Shown piece by piece: positions 34,669-43,650 of a stretch of 64,000 nucleotides of DNA. A program made the translations under genes and the position numbers. The notes under the pieces are model-generated. The model was not told the DNA's origin, did not search any database, and saw only the letters and a program-made list of their open reading frames with translations. Location: assembly GCF_900091515.1 (NCBI RefSeq), contig NZ_LT607410.1, positions 2,914,001-2,978,000 of the forward strand, read 5' to 3'. The DNA is from Micromonospora purpureochromogenes (lineage in GTDB: Bacteria > Actinomycetota > Actinomycetes > Mycobacteriales > Micromonosporaceae). Positions within the stretch are counted from its first letter, which is position 1. Each line of letters starts with the position of its first letter.

Positions 34669-34832
34669 CCGGCAGCCCCGGGCTCGACGGGCGGCTCATC
34701 CGGCGGTTCGGCGGCCCCGTGCCCGCCGACCGCGGCGGCCCGGCGCACCGCGAGCGTCTCCCGGATCCGCCGCCGGACCGCCCGCCGCTGTTGCTCGTCG
34801 CGACGGACCGGGTGTGCTGGTTCGAAGATCAT
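34665..34832 (-). CDS. 55-codon leader ORF of the van-like operon
   Basis: ATG 34832 with AGGAG six bases upstream encodes 55 residues, strongly basic in the middle (RRAVRRRIRETLAVRRAAA) and Pro/Glu-rich at the end. Its TGA overlaps the racemase GTG. The ribosome site is the best in the operon, so it may drive coupled translation of all genes, or make a small regulator. No similarity recognised. Confidence 0.6.
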   Translation of the reverse strand: MIFEPAHPVRRDEQQRRAVRRRIRETLAVRRAAAVGGHGAAEPPDEPPVEPGAAG

Positions 34833-34877
34833 GTCCGGCTCCTGACTGACACTCCGGGAACGGTAGGCAGCCGGTGG

Positions 34878-34895
34878 TGAAGAACCCTTGAAGAA
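34878..34895 (-). promoter_or_regulatory. Direct-repeat operator (TTCTTCA, 11-bp period)
   Basis: On the minus strand TTCTTCA-AGGG-TTCTTCA forms two direct repeats with an 11-bp period, 46 bp before the leader ATG and 12 bp before a possible -10 (TACCGT, 34865-34860). This arrangement is typical of activators of the OmpR class, which bind tandem half-sites over the -35 region. The divergent response regulator is the obvious candidate binder. Confidence 0.55.
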
Positions 34896-34953
34896 GCCGT
34901 AGTCAGGCTGTGCGGAGATCCCGCTCGCCGCCTCGGAAGCCCGCCCACATCAG

Positions 34954-34960
34954 TTCTTCA
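34954..34960 (+). promoter_or_regulatory. Third TTCTTCA half-site, facing the two-component genes
   Basis: TTCTTCA occurs once more here on the plus strand, 51 bp before the response regulator ATG at 35012, so it has the same orientation relative to its own downstream gene as the pair on the other strand. A second half-site at 11 bp is not clear. It may mediate autoregulation. Confidence 0.4.
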
Positions 34961-35011
34961 CGAGATTCGGGTTTACTTGACCCCCGCCACCACCAGGCAG
35001 AATGGGGAATC

Positions 35012-35752
35012 ATGAGCGCGCGGATCCTGGTCGCCGAGGACGACCCCAAGCAGGCCAACCTGGTACGGGTCTACCTCGAACGCGAGGGGCACAGCGTGCT
35101 GCTGGTCGGCGACGGGCGGGCCGCGCTGGAGCAGTGCCGGGCCCGCCGGCCGGACCTGGTGGTCCTCGACGTGATGATGCCGGTCGTCGACGGCCTCGAC
35201 GTGTGTCGGATCCTGCGCGCCGAATCGGACATCCCGATCCTGCTGCTGACCGCCCGTACCACCGAGGAAGACATGCTGCTGGGCCTGGACCTCGGCGCCG
35301 ACGACTACCTCACCAAGCCGTACAGCCCGCGGGAGCTGGCCGCCCGGGTACGGGCGCTGCTGCGCCGGGCCAGGGTGGTGAGCGCCGACAACCGGGCGGT
35401 GCTGCGCGTCGGCGACCTCGAGGTGGACGCCGGCCGGTTCGAGGTACGCGTCGGCGGCCGGCCGGTCGCCCTGACGGCCAAGGAGTTCGGCATCCTCGAG
35501 GTGCTCGCCGGCGAGCCCGGTCGGGCGTTCACCCGGGCGCAGATCATCGACCGGGCCTTCGGATTCGATCGTTTCGTGCTCGAACGCACCGTCGACGCGC
35601 ACGTGATGAACCTCCGCCGCAAGATCGAGGACGACGTTGCCGAGCCGCGGTACGTGCAGACCGTCTACGGCCGCGGCTACCGGCTCGCCGAACCGGAGCC
35701 GGAACCGACGGCGACGCCGACGCCCGAGGGCATCACCGGAGCGAGCCGGTGA
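35012..35752 (+). CDS. VanR-like OmpR-family response regulator
   Basis: ATG 35012 gives 246 residues. Receiver domain: acidic pair VAEDD (10-11), phosphoacceptor Asp ~53 in VVLDVMMPVVDG, LLLTAR, and Lys in YLTKPYSP. DNA-binding winged helix ~130-230: ALTAKEFGILEVLAGEPGRA, VDAHVMNLRRKIE, TVYGRGYRL. The C-terminal tail is Pro/Glu/Thr-rich. It overlaps the sensor gene (GTGA) and is divergent from the alr-ddl-murG-vanX operon, so it probably controls it. Confidence 0.88.
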   Translation: MSARILVAEDDPKQANLVRVYLEREGHSVLLVGDGRAALEQCRARRPDLVVLDVMMPVVDGLDVCRILRAESDIPILLLTARTTEEDMLLGLDLGADDYLTKPYSPRELAARVRALLRRARVVSADNRAVLRVGDLEVDAGRFEVRVGGRPVALTAKEFGILEVLAGEPGRAFTRAQIIDRAFGFDRFVLERTVDAHVMNLRRKIEDDVAEPRYVQTVYGRGYRLAEPEPEPTATPTPEGITGASR

Positions 35753-37404
35753 GTTTTCGGCTACGGGTGCTCTGGCTGGTCATCCTCGTCGCGGTGAGCG
35801 CCACCGCGGCGACCGCCTGGCTGACCCTGCGGCAGGCCTCGCAACAGATCAACGACTCGGCCACCACCGACCGGGCGCAACTCGATGAGGTCGTCGGCCG
35901 ACTCACGACGTACGGCAGCCGGCACGGCACCTGGGAGGGTGTGCCCGACCTGGTGCGGGACCTGCGGGCCCAGACCGGTCAGCGGATCCACCTGGTCGCC
36001 GACACGGGCCAGGTGATCGTGGACACGGACACCCAGGAGGACCGCACCGCCCGGCCGCTCGGCACGATGGTCGGGGTCGTCGATCCGCGGCCGGTTCTGA
36101 ATCTGGCCGCACTGTCGGCGGAGCCGGCGAGCCGGCAGAAGGGTGTGGCCAGTGCGATCGCCGGCTACCGCACCGGCGTGCTGTTCGCGGCCTGCCTGAC
36201 ACGGGAATCCGTCCCCGTTGTCGCTTCACCCACCAGCACGGGGGTTCCGCAGTTCGACGCCGACCTGAGCACGGCCGACGTGCGCGACCGCCCTGGTGTC
36301 GCTGAGATCGTCGACGGCTGCGCCGACGTCGCGGCAGAGCCGGGCCGGCACCTGGCAGACGCTGCCTCGGTGCAGGTGTGCGGCACCTCGACGGTGGGAG
36401 CACTGGATTCCTGCCTGGCCCAGGCCTTCACCAACGACATCGGTGACGTCGCGCCGGTACCCGCCCGGGTCTATCTCGGTGCTCGCGGCGATCCGGCGTC
36501 CGTGTTGACCGCCGGTCCACTGCTCTCAGCGGCAGCGGGCGTTGCGGCGGTCGCGGTCGTCGGCACCGTGCTGCTGAGCCGGCGGGTGCTGCGCCCCATC
36601 GACACGCTCACCGCGGCCGCTCAGCGGCTCGGCCGGGGCGACCTCACCGGGCGGGTTCCGGTGCGGGGCAACGACGAGTTGGCGGAGTTGGCCCGGTCGT
36701 TCAACCGGATGGCCGACTCCCTGCAGCGCGGGGAGGAGCGGCAACGCCGGATGGTCGCCGACGTCGCACATGAACTGCGCACCCCGCTGGCAAACCTGCG
36801 CGGCTATCTCGAGGCGCTCTCCGACGGGGTGATCGCGCCGGATCAGGAGCTCTATGCCTCGCTGCTCGAAGAGGCGGTGCTGCAGCAGCGCATCGTCGAC
36901 GACCTGCAGGACCTGGCCCTGGCGGAGGCCGGCCGCCTGGCGTACCACCGGGTCACGGTGGATCTGGCCGAACTCCTGGAGACCTGCCGCACCGCCCACC
37001 ACGCCCGGGCGGAGTTGACCGGGGTGTCGTTGAGCGTGGCGGCCGAGCCGGTTGCGGTACACGCCGATCCCGACCGGCTCCGCCAGGTGGTGGGCAATCT
37101 CGTCACCAACGCACTACGGGCGACCGCTGCCGGCGGCAGCGTCCGGCTGGTCGCGAGCCGCACCGACACGCAGGCGATCGTCCAGGTCGTCGACACCGGC
37201 TCGGGAATCGCGGCGGACGCGCTGCCGCATGTGTTCGACCGGTTCTGGCGGGCCGACGCCGCGCGGGGCCGCCGTACCGGGGGCAGTGGCCTCGGCCTCG
37301 CCATCGCCCGGCAGATCGTCACCGATCACCAGGGCACCATCACGGTCGCGAGTGAGGCCGGCGTCGGGACGACATTCACCATCACGCTTCCCCGCGCCGA
37401 CTAG
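35749..37404 (+). CDS. VanS-like sensor histidine kinase
   Basis: 551 residues: N-terminal membrane helix (~5-24), an extracellular sensor of ~235 residues with several Cys (ACLTRE, DGCADV, VCGTSTV, DSCLAQ) likely in disulfides, a second helix (~250-275), HAMP (RRVLRPIDTLTAAAQRLGRG), HisKA with His ~341 in DVAHELRTPL, and ATPase boxes NLVTNALRAT, DTGSGI and GGSGLGLAIA. The large Cys-bearing sensor is longer than that of short VanS proteins and may bind antibiotic or wall precursor. GTG 35749 overlaps the regulator stop. Confidence 0.87.
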   Translation: MSFRLRVLWLVILVAVSATAATAWLTLRQASQQINDSATTDRAQLDEVVGRLTTYGSRHGTWEGVPDLVRDLRAQTGQRIHLVADTGQVIVDTDTQEDRTARPLGTMVGVVDPRPVLNLAALSAEPASRQKGVASAIAGYRTGVLFAACLTRESVPVVASPTSTGVPQFDADLSTADVRDRPGVAEIVDGCADVAAEPGRHLADAASVQVCGTSTVGALDSCLAQAFTNDIGDVAPVPARVYLGARGDPASVLTAGPLLSAAAGVAAVAVVGTVLLSRRVLRPIDTLTAAAQRLGRGDLTGRVPVRGNDELAELARSFNRMADSLQRGEERQRRMVADVAHELRTPLANLRGYLEALSDGVIAPDQELYASLLEEAVLQQRIVDDLQDLALAEAGRLAYHRVTVDLAELLETCRTAHHARAELTGVSLSVAAEPVAVHADPDRLRQVVGNLVTNALRATAAGGSVRLVASRTDTQAIVQVVDTGSGIAADALPHVFDRFWRADAARGRRTGGSGLGLAIARQIVTDHQGTITVASEAGVGTTFTITLPRAD

Positions 37405-37698
37405 CGCTGTACCGGCCGAGAACTACCTGCGCGGCGGCCACGATCGGGTGTTTTCGGGACCGCGCCGGCCACGGCCGGTGAGCACCGATGACCCGCGGTG
37501 TGGCGCGGGAGGGGCGACCCGATGCGCCCAGCGTGGCATCTGAAATCTCCAATTCGACCCGCAACCTTGTAGCATGCGGCGGACGACGGCCGGCAGCCGG
37601 AGCGCAGCTCTGGTACGACTCGGCGGGCGGCACCGCCGGGTCGGGCGGCCGCGGCGCCGGTCAGGCCGGGGCCGGAGTGAGAGAGGAACCTGCTCGGC

Positions 37699-39414
37699 GT
37701 GTTCCAGGAACCGGACCGGACCCGGGTGACCGGCGGAAACTCAATTGGCGGGGCGCCAGGCGCCGACCCGCCTGAGGCGTGGGACGCGGAGCTGGCCAGG
37801 GCGGTGCGGCACGTCGCCGTGCTGCGCACCGGGTTCTACGTTGTCGTGCTGCTGATCGCGCTCGGCGGCCAGGTGTCCGGGGCGATGGAACGGCTCGGCA
37901 TGCCGTGGTACGTCGCTCTTCCCGCCGTCGGGGCGTTGGAGCTGGGCGGCGTCGTGGTGCTGGCGAACGCCGACGTACGCCGTCGACTAGGCGAACCGGC
38001 GCTCCTGTCCCGCGTGCTGTCGGCCGGTATCGCCGCCGCCGCGGTCGCCTTCAACTGGCTGGCGCACAGCAACCACCTCGAAGGCGGTTTCTACGCGGGC
38101 ATGTCCCTGCTCGGTTATCTGGTGTGGCTGATGAACACCGAGAACCAGCGGCGGGACCGGTTGCGCGCCAGGCAGCAGCTGCCACCCACGACGCCGGCGT
38201 ACGAACCGGTCGGGCACTGGTTGCGACAGCCGTGGCTGACCCGCCGGGCCCGCTCGCTGGCCAAGGCCGACCCCGGCCTCGGGCTGTACGGCTCGCTCGA
38301 CGCGGCCCGCGCGCAGATTCGCGCCGAGCGGCGGCAGGCGGCGCTCAGCAAGGTGTTGCATCGCAAGATCAGCCGAGCACTCGACCCGACCACCGCGGAC
38401 ATCGCCGTGGCGGTGTACGACCTCGACGAGATCGCCCGACGCCTGGCCGAGCAGGCGGACTACGACGGGCTCACCGCGCTGATCGCCGCCGATCTGGCAC
38501 CCGCGCGCGTGCTGGCCGGGAACCTGCCGGCGGGCCGCCGCCGGTGGTGGCGTCGGACCGGTCAACCCGACCCCGTCGCACTGGCCTCGGCCGCGCGGCT
38601 GCTCGCCGACGCCCCGGAACGGCTGCTCGCCGACGCCCCCGAGCCGCTCACGGATGCGGCCCCCGGGCCGGACGCGGCCCCCGTAGCCCCCGCGGCGGAC
38701 GGGGCCTCCGGCGGCTCAGCGCGGCCAGAGTCGGCCGGGGAGGCCGTTCCGCAGGCGAATGCCGCCGAGCAGGCGGGAGACGGTGCCGGGCGACCGGGAT
38801 CGGAGCGGTCCCGGGCGGCGACGCCGGACCGTACCGAGCGGCAGCTGGAGCGGTCCGAGAGCACGGACCAGCTCACCTCGACCACGGATCAGCCTGACCC
38901 GCCCCGCGCCTCCGACTGGGCGGCGCTGCACGCGGAAATCGCCCCGCTCCTGCCGGCAGCCGCACCGCGCCGAACGCCGCGCAACGCAGCAGGCCGGTCG
39001 GCCACCAGCCAGCCGGAGGCACCGTCGACCACGGACGCGCCAGGCTCCGTCGCGGAGCCGGCCGACACCGCGCCGCGGGCGACGACCCGCAGCGTGGCAC
39101 CGATGCCGCGAACCGCCACCGGACGGGCACGTGTCGCCCGGGTCGCCGACCCGGCGAGCCAGCCCGGGCCGATCGCGGCAGCCACGCGAGAGCTACCGCT
39201 GGTGGCCGGGCGGAACCTGCCGGACCTGGTAGACACTGCGGCGAGCCGTACCACACCACCCGTCGCGGCGCCCGGCGCCGGGGAAGAGGCCACCGAGCAA
39301 CGATCAGCGTCGCGACCGCGGCAGCGCCGGTGGGACGACGCTGACCCGCGACCGGCCTCGGAGACCGCCCGGCGTCGGTCGAGCACCCGGTCGGCCGAGG
39401 CCGGACGGCCCTGA
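37699..39414 (+). CDS. Four-helix membrane protein with long disordered tail
   Basis: 571 residues. Residues ~35-150 hold four hydrophobic segments (FYVVVLLIALGG, YVALPAVGALELGGVVVLA, VLSAGIAAAAVAFNWLA, YAGMSLLGYLVWLM). Then comes a conserved-looking cytosolic part (PVGHWLRQPWLTRRARSLAK, DIAVAVYDLDEIARRLAE), and ~280-571 is Ala/Pro/Arg/Glu low complexity. The layout resembles DUF2637/SpdB-type proteins of actinobacterial plasmids and integrative elements, but no transfer genes are near. GTG start chosen at the frame opening. Confidence 0.6.
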   Translation: MFQEPDRTRVTGGNSIGGAPGADPPEAWDAELARAVRHVAVLRTGFYVVVLLIALGGQVSGAMERLGMPWYVALPAVGALELGGVVVLANADVRRRLGEPALLSRVLSAGIAAAAVAFNWLAHSNHLEGGFYAGMSLLGYLVWLMNTENQRRDRLRARQQLPPTTPAYEPVGHWLRQPWLTRRARSLAKADPGLGLYGSLDAARAQIRAERRQAALSKVLHRKISRALDPTTADIAVAVYDLDEIARRLAEQADYDGLTALIAADLAPARVLAGNLPAGRRRWWRRTGQPDPVALASAARLLADAPERLLADAPEPLTDAAPGPDAAPVAPAADGASGGSARPESAGEAVPQANAAEQAGDGAGRPGSERSRAATPDRTERQLERSESTDQLTSTTDQPDPPRASDWAALHAEIAPLLPAAAPRRTPRNAAGRSATSQPEAPSTTDAPGSVAEPADTAPRATTRSVAPMPRTATGRARVARVADPASQPGPIAAATRELPLVAGRNLPDLVDTAASRTTPPVAAPGAGEEATEQRSASRPRQRRWDDADPRPASETARRRSSTRSAEAGRP

Positions 39415-39455
39415 CCAAGGATCCCCAACGGATGCTCGCCGGCCGCGTAGGCGGG

Positions 39456-40268
39456 TCAGAGGCGACCGCCGGCAGCGGTGTCGGAGACACGTTGGGCAAG
39501 ATAGATCGGCACGATGGAGAGCACGATCAGCACGGCCGCGACGACGTTGATGACCGGCGCCTGGTTCGGCCGGAACAGATTGTTGAAGATCCAGATGGGC
39601 AGGGTCTGCACGCCCGGGCCGGCCGTGAAGGTCGTCACGATGATCTCGTCGAAGGAGAGCGCGAAGGCCAGCAGCCCGCCGGCGAACAGCGCCGATCGCA
39701 GCAGCGGGAACGTGACGTAGCGGAAGGTCTGGAAGGTGTCCGCGCCGAGGTCCGCGCTCGCATCCTCCAGGTTGCCGCCGAGCCGGCGCAGCCGGGCCAG
39801 CACGTTGTTGAAGACCACCACCACGCAGAACGTCGCGTGCCCGACGACCACCGAGAACAACCCCTTGCCCACTCCCAGCGGCTCGATCAGCGAGCGGAAG
39901 GCGGTGTCCAGCGCGATCCCGGTGACGATGCCGGGCAGCGCGATCGGCAGCACCACGAGCAGCGACACGGCGTCGCGCCCGAAGAACCGGTAGCGCTGTA
40001 CCGCGAAGGCGACCAGGCTGCCGAGCAGCAGCGCGACGGCGGTGGCGCCCAACCCGGCTTTCACCGAGGTCCACAGCGCCTCGCGCGCGCCCGCGTTCTC
40101 CCATGCCCGTACCCACCAGTCGGTGGTCCAGCGCGGCGGCGGCCAGGCGAAGGTGCGGTCGGAGTTGAACGAGTTGACCAGCACGATGGCCAGCGGCACG
40201 TAGACGAAGGCCAGGCCCAGCGCCATGGCGGCGCGCAGCAGCCAGCGCCCTCCGCGCGACAGCGTCAC
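39456..40268 (-). CDS. ABC transporter permease (PotC-like)
   Basis: 270 residues, six membrane helices, binding-protein-dependent permease. The EAA-type loop that docks on the ATPase reads NLEDASADLGADTFQTFRYV. NSFNSDRTFAWPPP near residue 32 is typical of PotC/YdcV-type polyamine or putrescine permeases. It is the last gene of the four-gene operon, and its ATG overlaps the other permease stop. Confidence 0.87.
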   Translation of the reverse strand: MTLSRGGRWLLRAAMALGLAFVYVPLAIVLVNSFNSDRTFAWPPPRWTTDWWVRAWENAGAREALWTSVKAGLGATAVALLLGSLVAFAVQRYRFFGRDAVSLLVVLPIALPGIVTGIALDTAFRSLIEPLGVGKGLFSVVVGHATFCVVVVFNNVLARLRRLGGNLEDASADLGADTFQTFRYVTFPLLRSALFAGGLLAFALSFDEIIVTTFTAGPGVQTLPIWIFNNLFRPNQAPVINVVAAVLIVLSIVPIYLAQRVSDTAAGGRL

Positions 40269-41182
40269 AGCTCCTCCAACGCGCCGGACCGGCGCACCGC
40301 GAACAGATAGACGACCATGATGAGTACGGGGATCGTGGCGAGCGCCGCCGAGAACGGCAGGTTGTTCGCCGCGCCGATGTTGGCGTACACGAGGTTGCCG
40401 ATGAGCTGGGTCTTGCCGCCCACGATCTGCACGGTGATGTAGTCACCCAGCGACAGGGAGAACGTGAAGATCGTGCCGGCGATGACCGACGGCACGATCA
40501 TCGGCAGCACCACCGAGCGGAAGGTGCGCCCGGCCCGGCCACCGAGGTCCGCCGACGCCTCCAGCAGCGAGTCGGGCAGCCGTTCCAGCCCCGCGTAGAT
40601 GGGCAGGATCATGTACGGCAGCCACAGGTAGCTCAGCACCAGGACGATCGCGGGCAGGCCGTAGCCGGGCCCGTTGCCGGGGCCGCCGAAGAGCCAGTCC
40701 ACCGGGCCGCCGTTGGCGAGCATCACCCGCCAGGCGTACGCCTTGACCAGGTAGCTCGCCCACAGCGGGGTGAGGATCGCGATGACCAGGAGCCGGCGGC
40801 TACGTGGTGAGGCGACCTTTGCCATGAAGAACGCCATCGGCAGCGCGATGAGCACGTCGATGACGGTGACCGCGGCGGCGACGCCGAGGCTGCGCAGGGC
40901 GACGGTGCGATAGACCTCTTCGGTGAGGATGGTGCGGAAGTTCGCGAGCGTGGGCTGGCGGACCAGGTCGCCGGTGAAGCTGTTGACCGTCCAGAACGCC
41001 GAGACGAAGAGCACGGCCAGCGAGCCGAGGTACGCCACGAGCAGCCAGAACAGCGGCGCCGAGAGCAGCCCCGCGAGGCGGATGCCGCGGTGGCGGTGCA
41101 GCCAGGACGAGAGCCGGCGGACCGGCCCACGGGAGATGGTGTCATCGCCCGTGGGCCGGTCCACGGTGGAGAGGGCTGTCAC
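40265..41182 (-). CDS. ABC transporter permease (PotB-like)
   Basis: From GTG 41182 the protein has 305 residues; the longer frame overlaps the binding-protein gene. Six helices, with the EAA loop LPDSLLEASADLGGRAGRTF and SLGDYITVQIVGG near the end, as in PotB/YdcU permeases. It starts five bases after the binding-protein stop, and its stop overlaps the next permease by ATGA. Confidence 0.86.
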   Translation of the reverse strand: MTALSTVDRPTGDDTISRGPVRRLSSWLHRHRGIRLAGLLSAPLFWLLVAYLGSLAVLFVSAFWTVNSFTGDLVRQPTLANFRTILTEEVYRTVALRSLGVAAAVTVIDVLIALPMAFFMAKVASPRSRRLLVIAILTPLWASYLVKAYAWRVMLANGGPVDWLFGGPGNGPGYGLPAIVLVLSYLWLPYMILPIYAGLERLPDSLLEASADLGGRAGRTFRSVVLPMIVPSVIAGTIFTFSLSLGDYITVQIVGGKTQLIGNLVYANIGAANNLPFSAALATIPVLIMVVYLFAVRRSGALEEL

Positions 41183-41187
41183 GTGTC

Positions 41188-42387
41188 TCAGCCCTTGATC
41201 GTGGTCCAGGCCTGGGTCCAGGCCGCGTAGTCCTTGCACGTGACGTCCGTGCGGCCGTCGAGGCACTGCGCCACCGGAGTGCTCCAGAACCAGACCTGGT
41301 CGAAGTACGCCTCGTCGGCGGCGTGGAACGTGGCGCAGTGGTTCTTGTCCGCCGTCTTGTCGCAGGCGAGCTTGTTCGCCGGGGCCTCACCGAACCACTC
41401 CGCCACCGCGGCGTTCGCCGTGGGGTCGATGATGTGGTTCATCCAGAGGTAGCCGCAGTTCGGGTGCTTGGCCTTGGCGGCGACCATCCAGGTGTCGGAC
41501 CAGCCGGTCGCGCCCTCCTCCGGCAGGACGGCCTCGACGGGAGCGCCGTCGGCCTTGGCGAGGTTGACGATGACCTGCCAGGCGGTGCCCACGACGGAGT
41601 TGCCGGACTTGAAGGCCTGGACCTCCTTGGTGTAGTCCGACCAGTACTCACCGATCAGCAGGTTCTGCTTCTTCAGCAGGTCCACGGCGGCGGCGAACTG
41701 CTTGTCGTCCAGCGCGTACGGGTTCTTGATGCCCAGTTCCGGCTGGTGCTTCATCAGGTAGAGCGCCGCGTCGGCGATGTAGATCGGCGAGTCGTACGCC
41801 GTCACCGTGCCCTTGTACGGGGAGTTCGCGTCGAACACCGCGCTCCAGGAGGTCGGCGCCGGGGTGACCTTGTCGGTGCGGTACATGAGCACGTTGGCCC
41901 CGCGGCCGTGCGGGATGCCGTACGCCACCCCGTCGACGGAGTTCCACTGCTTGAGCTTGAGGCCGTCGAAGACGTCCTTGTAGTTGGGCACCAGGTCGGT
42001 GTTGACCGGGGCCACCTCACCGCCGTAGATCAGCCGCAGGGACGCGTCGCCGGAGGCCGAGACCACGTCGTAGTCGCCGGTCTTCATCAGCGTCACCATC
42101 TCGTCGGAGGTGCCGGCGACCTTCACGTTGACCTTGCAGCCGGTCTCCTTCTCGAAGCCGGTGACCCAGTCGACCTTCGGGTCGGTGGAGCCGTTCTCGA
42201 CGTAGCCGGCCCAGGCGACGACGTTGACCTGGCCCTCCCCGGTGCCGAGCGACGCGAGCTTGTCGATCTTGGGCGGCTGGATGCCGCCGGGGCCGGAGCC
42301 GCTGGTGGCGCCGCCGCCGTCGCCGCATCCGGCCAGCGCGAGCAGGCCGGCCGCGGCGACCGCGGTGAAGACTCGGGTGGTGCGCAT
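41188..42387 (-). CDS. ABC transporter substrate-binding lipoprotein (PotD-like)
   Basis: 399 residues with a lipoprotein signal (LLALAGCGDGGG, Cys ~21). The mature fold is that of PotD/PotF polyamine-binding proteins: VNVVAWAGYVENG, KTGDYDVVSASGDA, VAPVNTDLVPNYKDVF, YGIPHGRGANVLMYRTD. Three C-terminal Cys pairs are unusual (NCGYLW, LACDKTADKNHCATF, QCLDGRTDVTCKDY). AAGGAG seven bases upstream supports ATG 42387. Confidence 0.88.
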   Translation of the reverse strand: MRTTRVFTAVAAAGLLALAGCGDGGGATSGSGPGGIQPPKIDKLASLGTGEGQVNVVAWAGYVENGSTDPKVDWVTGFEKETGCKVNVKVAGTSDEMVTLMKTGDYDVVSASGDASLRLIYGGEVAPVNTDLVPNYKDVFDGLKLKQWNSVDGVAYGIPHGRGANVLMYRTDKVTPAPTSWSAVFDANSPYKGTVTAYDSPIYIADAALYLMKHQPELGIKNPYALDDKQFAAAVDLLKKQNLLIGEYWSDYTKEVQAFKSGNSVVGTAWQVIVNLAKADGAPVEAVLPEEGATGWSDTWMVAAKAKHPNCGYLWMNHIIDPTANAAVAEWFGEAPANKLACDKTADKNHCATFHAADEAYFDQVWFWSTPVAQCLDGRTDVTCKDYAAWTQAWTTIKG

Positions 42388-42417
42388 CTGCGCTCTCCTT
42401 CGACTCGGGTGGGTGCT

Positions 42418-43449
42418 TCAACGGGGGGTGACGGGAACCGCGACGACGTGTTCCGCCCGCCAGCTCAGCCGGATCGGCTTGCCGCGCAGGGCCGCCACGT
42501 CGGTGGGGGAGGTCTGTTGGTTCTGCTGCATCGCCACCACCCGGGCCCCGACGTCGAGGTCGACCACGAAGCGGGTGGCCGCTCCGGCGTAGATCACCTC
42601 GACGACCTGGCCCGCCGCGCTGATCTCCTCGGCGGACGCGGGCGCACCGCCGAGTCGGATCTTCTCCGGGCGTACGGAGAACACGCCGTCGCGGCCGAGC
42701 ACCGCCCGGGCCGTCTCGCCCTCGAACAGGTTCGACGTGCCCACGAAGCCGGCGACGAACGGGGTCCGGGGGCGCTCGTACACCTCGGCCGGCGTATCGA
42801 CCTGCTCGATGCGGCCCTGGTGGAACACCGCCACCCGGTCGCTCATCGTCAGCGCCTCCTGCTGGTCGTGGGTCACGAAGACGAAGGTGATGCCGACCTC
42901 GCGCTGGATCGCCTTCAACTCGACCTGCATCTCCTCGCGCAGCTTCAGGTCCAGTGCGCCGAACGGTTCGTCGAGCAGCAGCACGGCCGGGCGGTTGACC
43001 AGGGCGCGGGCCAGCGCGACGCGCTGGCGCTGCCCGCCGGACAGCGCGCTGGGCCGACGCTCCCCGTACCCCTCGAGGCGGACCGTCCGCAGCACGGCCG
43101 CCGCGCGCTCACGGCGTTCGGCGCGGGGGACCTTGCGCACCCGCAGGCCGTACTCGACGTTCTGCTGAACGGTCATGTGCGGGAAGAGGGCGTAGTCCTG
43201 GAAGACGGTGTTGACGTCCCGGTCGAACGGGGCGAGCCGGGTGACGTCGCGGCCGGCCAGGGTGATCGTGCCGCCGGTCGGCAGCTCGAATCCCGCGATC
43301 ATCCGCAGCACGGTCGTCTTGCCCGAGCCGGACGGCCCCAGCATGGAGAAGAACTCGCCGTCGGCGATCTCCAGGTCGATGCCGGCGACGGCCTCCACGG
43401 CGTCGAACGACTTGCGCAGACCGGTCAGGCGGATCGCGGGTTCCGACAC
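42418..43449 (-). CDS. ABC transporter ATPase (PotA-like)
   Basis: GTG 43449 gives 343 residues with GPSGSGKTT (Walker A), LSGGQRQRVALARAL (signature), LLLDEPFGALD (Walker B), and HDQQEALTMSDR. The C-terminal ~100 residues form the TOBE-type regulatory domain of spermidine/putrescine ATPases. The first gene of the operon ATPase, binding protein, permease, permease. A longer frame upstream lacks a ribosome site; GGGAG lies nine bases before the chosen start. Confidence 0.88.
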   Translation of the reverse strand: MSEPAIRLTGLRKSFDAVEAVAGIDLEIADGEFFSMLGPSGSGKTTVLRMIAGFELPTGGTITLAGRDVTRLAPFDRDVNTVFQDYALFPHMTVQQNVEYGLRVRKVPRAERRERAAAVLRTVRLEGYGERRPSALSGGQRQRVALARALVNRPAVLLLDEPFGALDLKLREEMQVELKAIQREVGITFVFVTHDQQEALTMSDRVAVFHQGRIEQVDTPAEVYERPRTPFVAGFVGTSNLFEGETARAVLGRDGVFSVRPEKIRLGGAPASAEEISAAGQVVEVIYAGAATRFVVDLDVGARVVAMQQNQQTSPTDVAALRGKPIRLSWRAEHVVAVPVTPR

Positions 43450-43650
43450 GGCGACAGGCTCCCACTCTTCAACGGATCCAGCGGACCCAAGCCGCCAGCG
43501 ACTACGGATTCTTTGGCGAGAGAATAGGACCGCAACGGATACCGCAGTCAAGGGCTGTGGCCGGATCGTTGGTTTTCCGTCCGGGCCGGTTCGGCGTCGT
43601 CGGCAGGCGACGCCCTGCCGCCTCGCTGGTCAGGGCGCCGGTCGACCTTC

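Noticed and set aside
41323..43527. 734-codon plus-strand open frame
   Set aside because: It is the antisense of the binding-protein and ATPase genes, both of which have clear domains on the minus strand.
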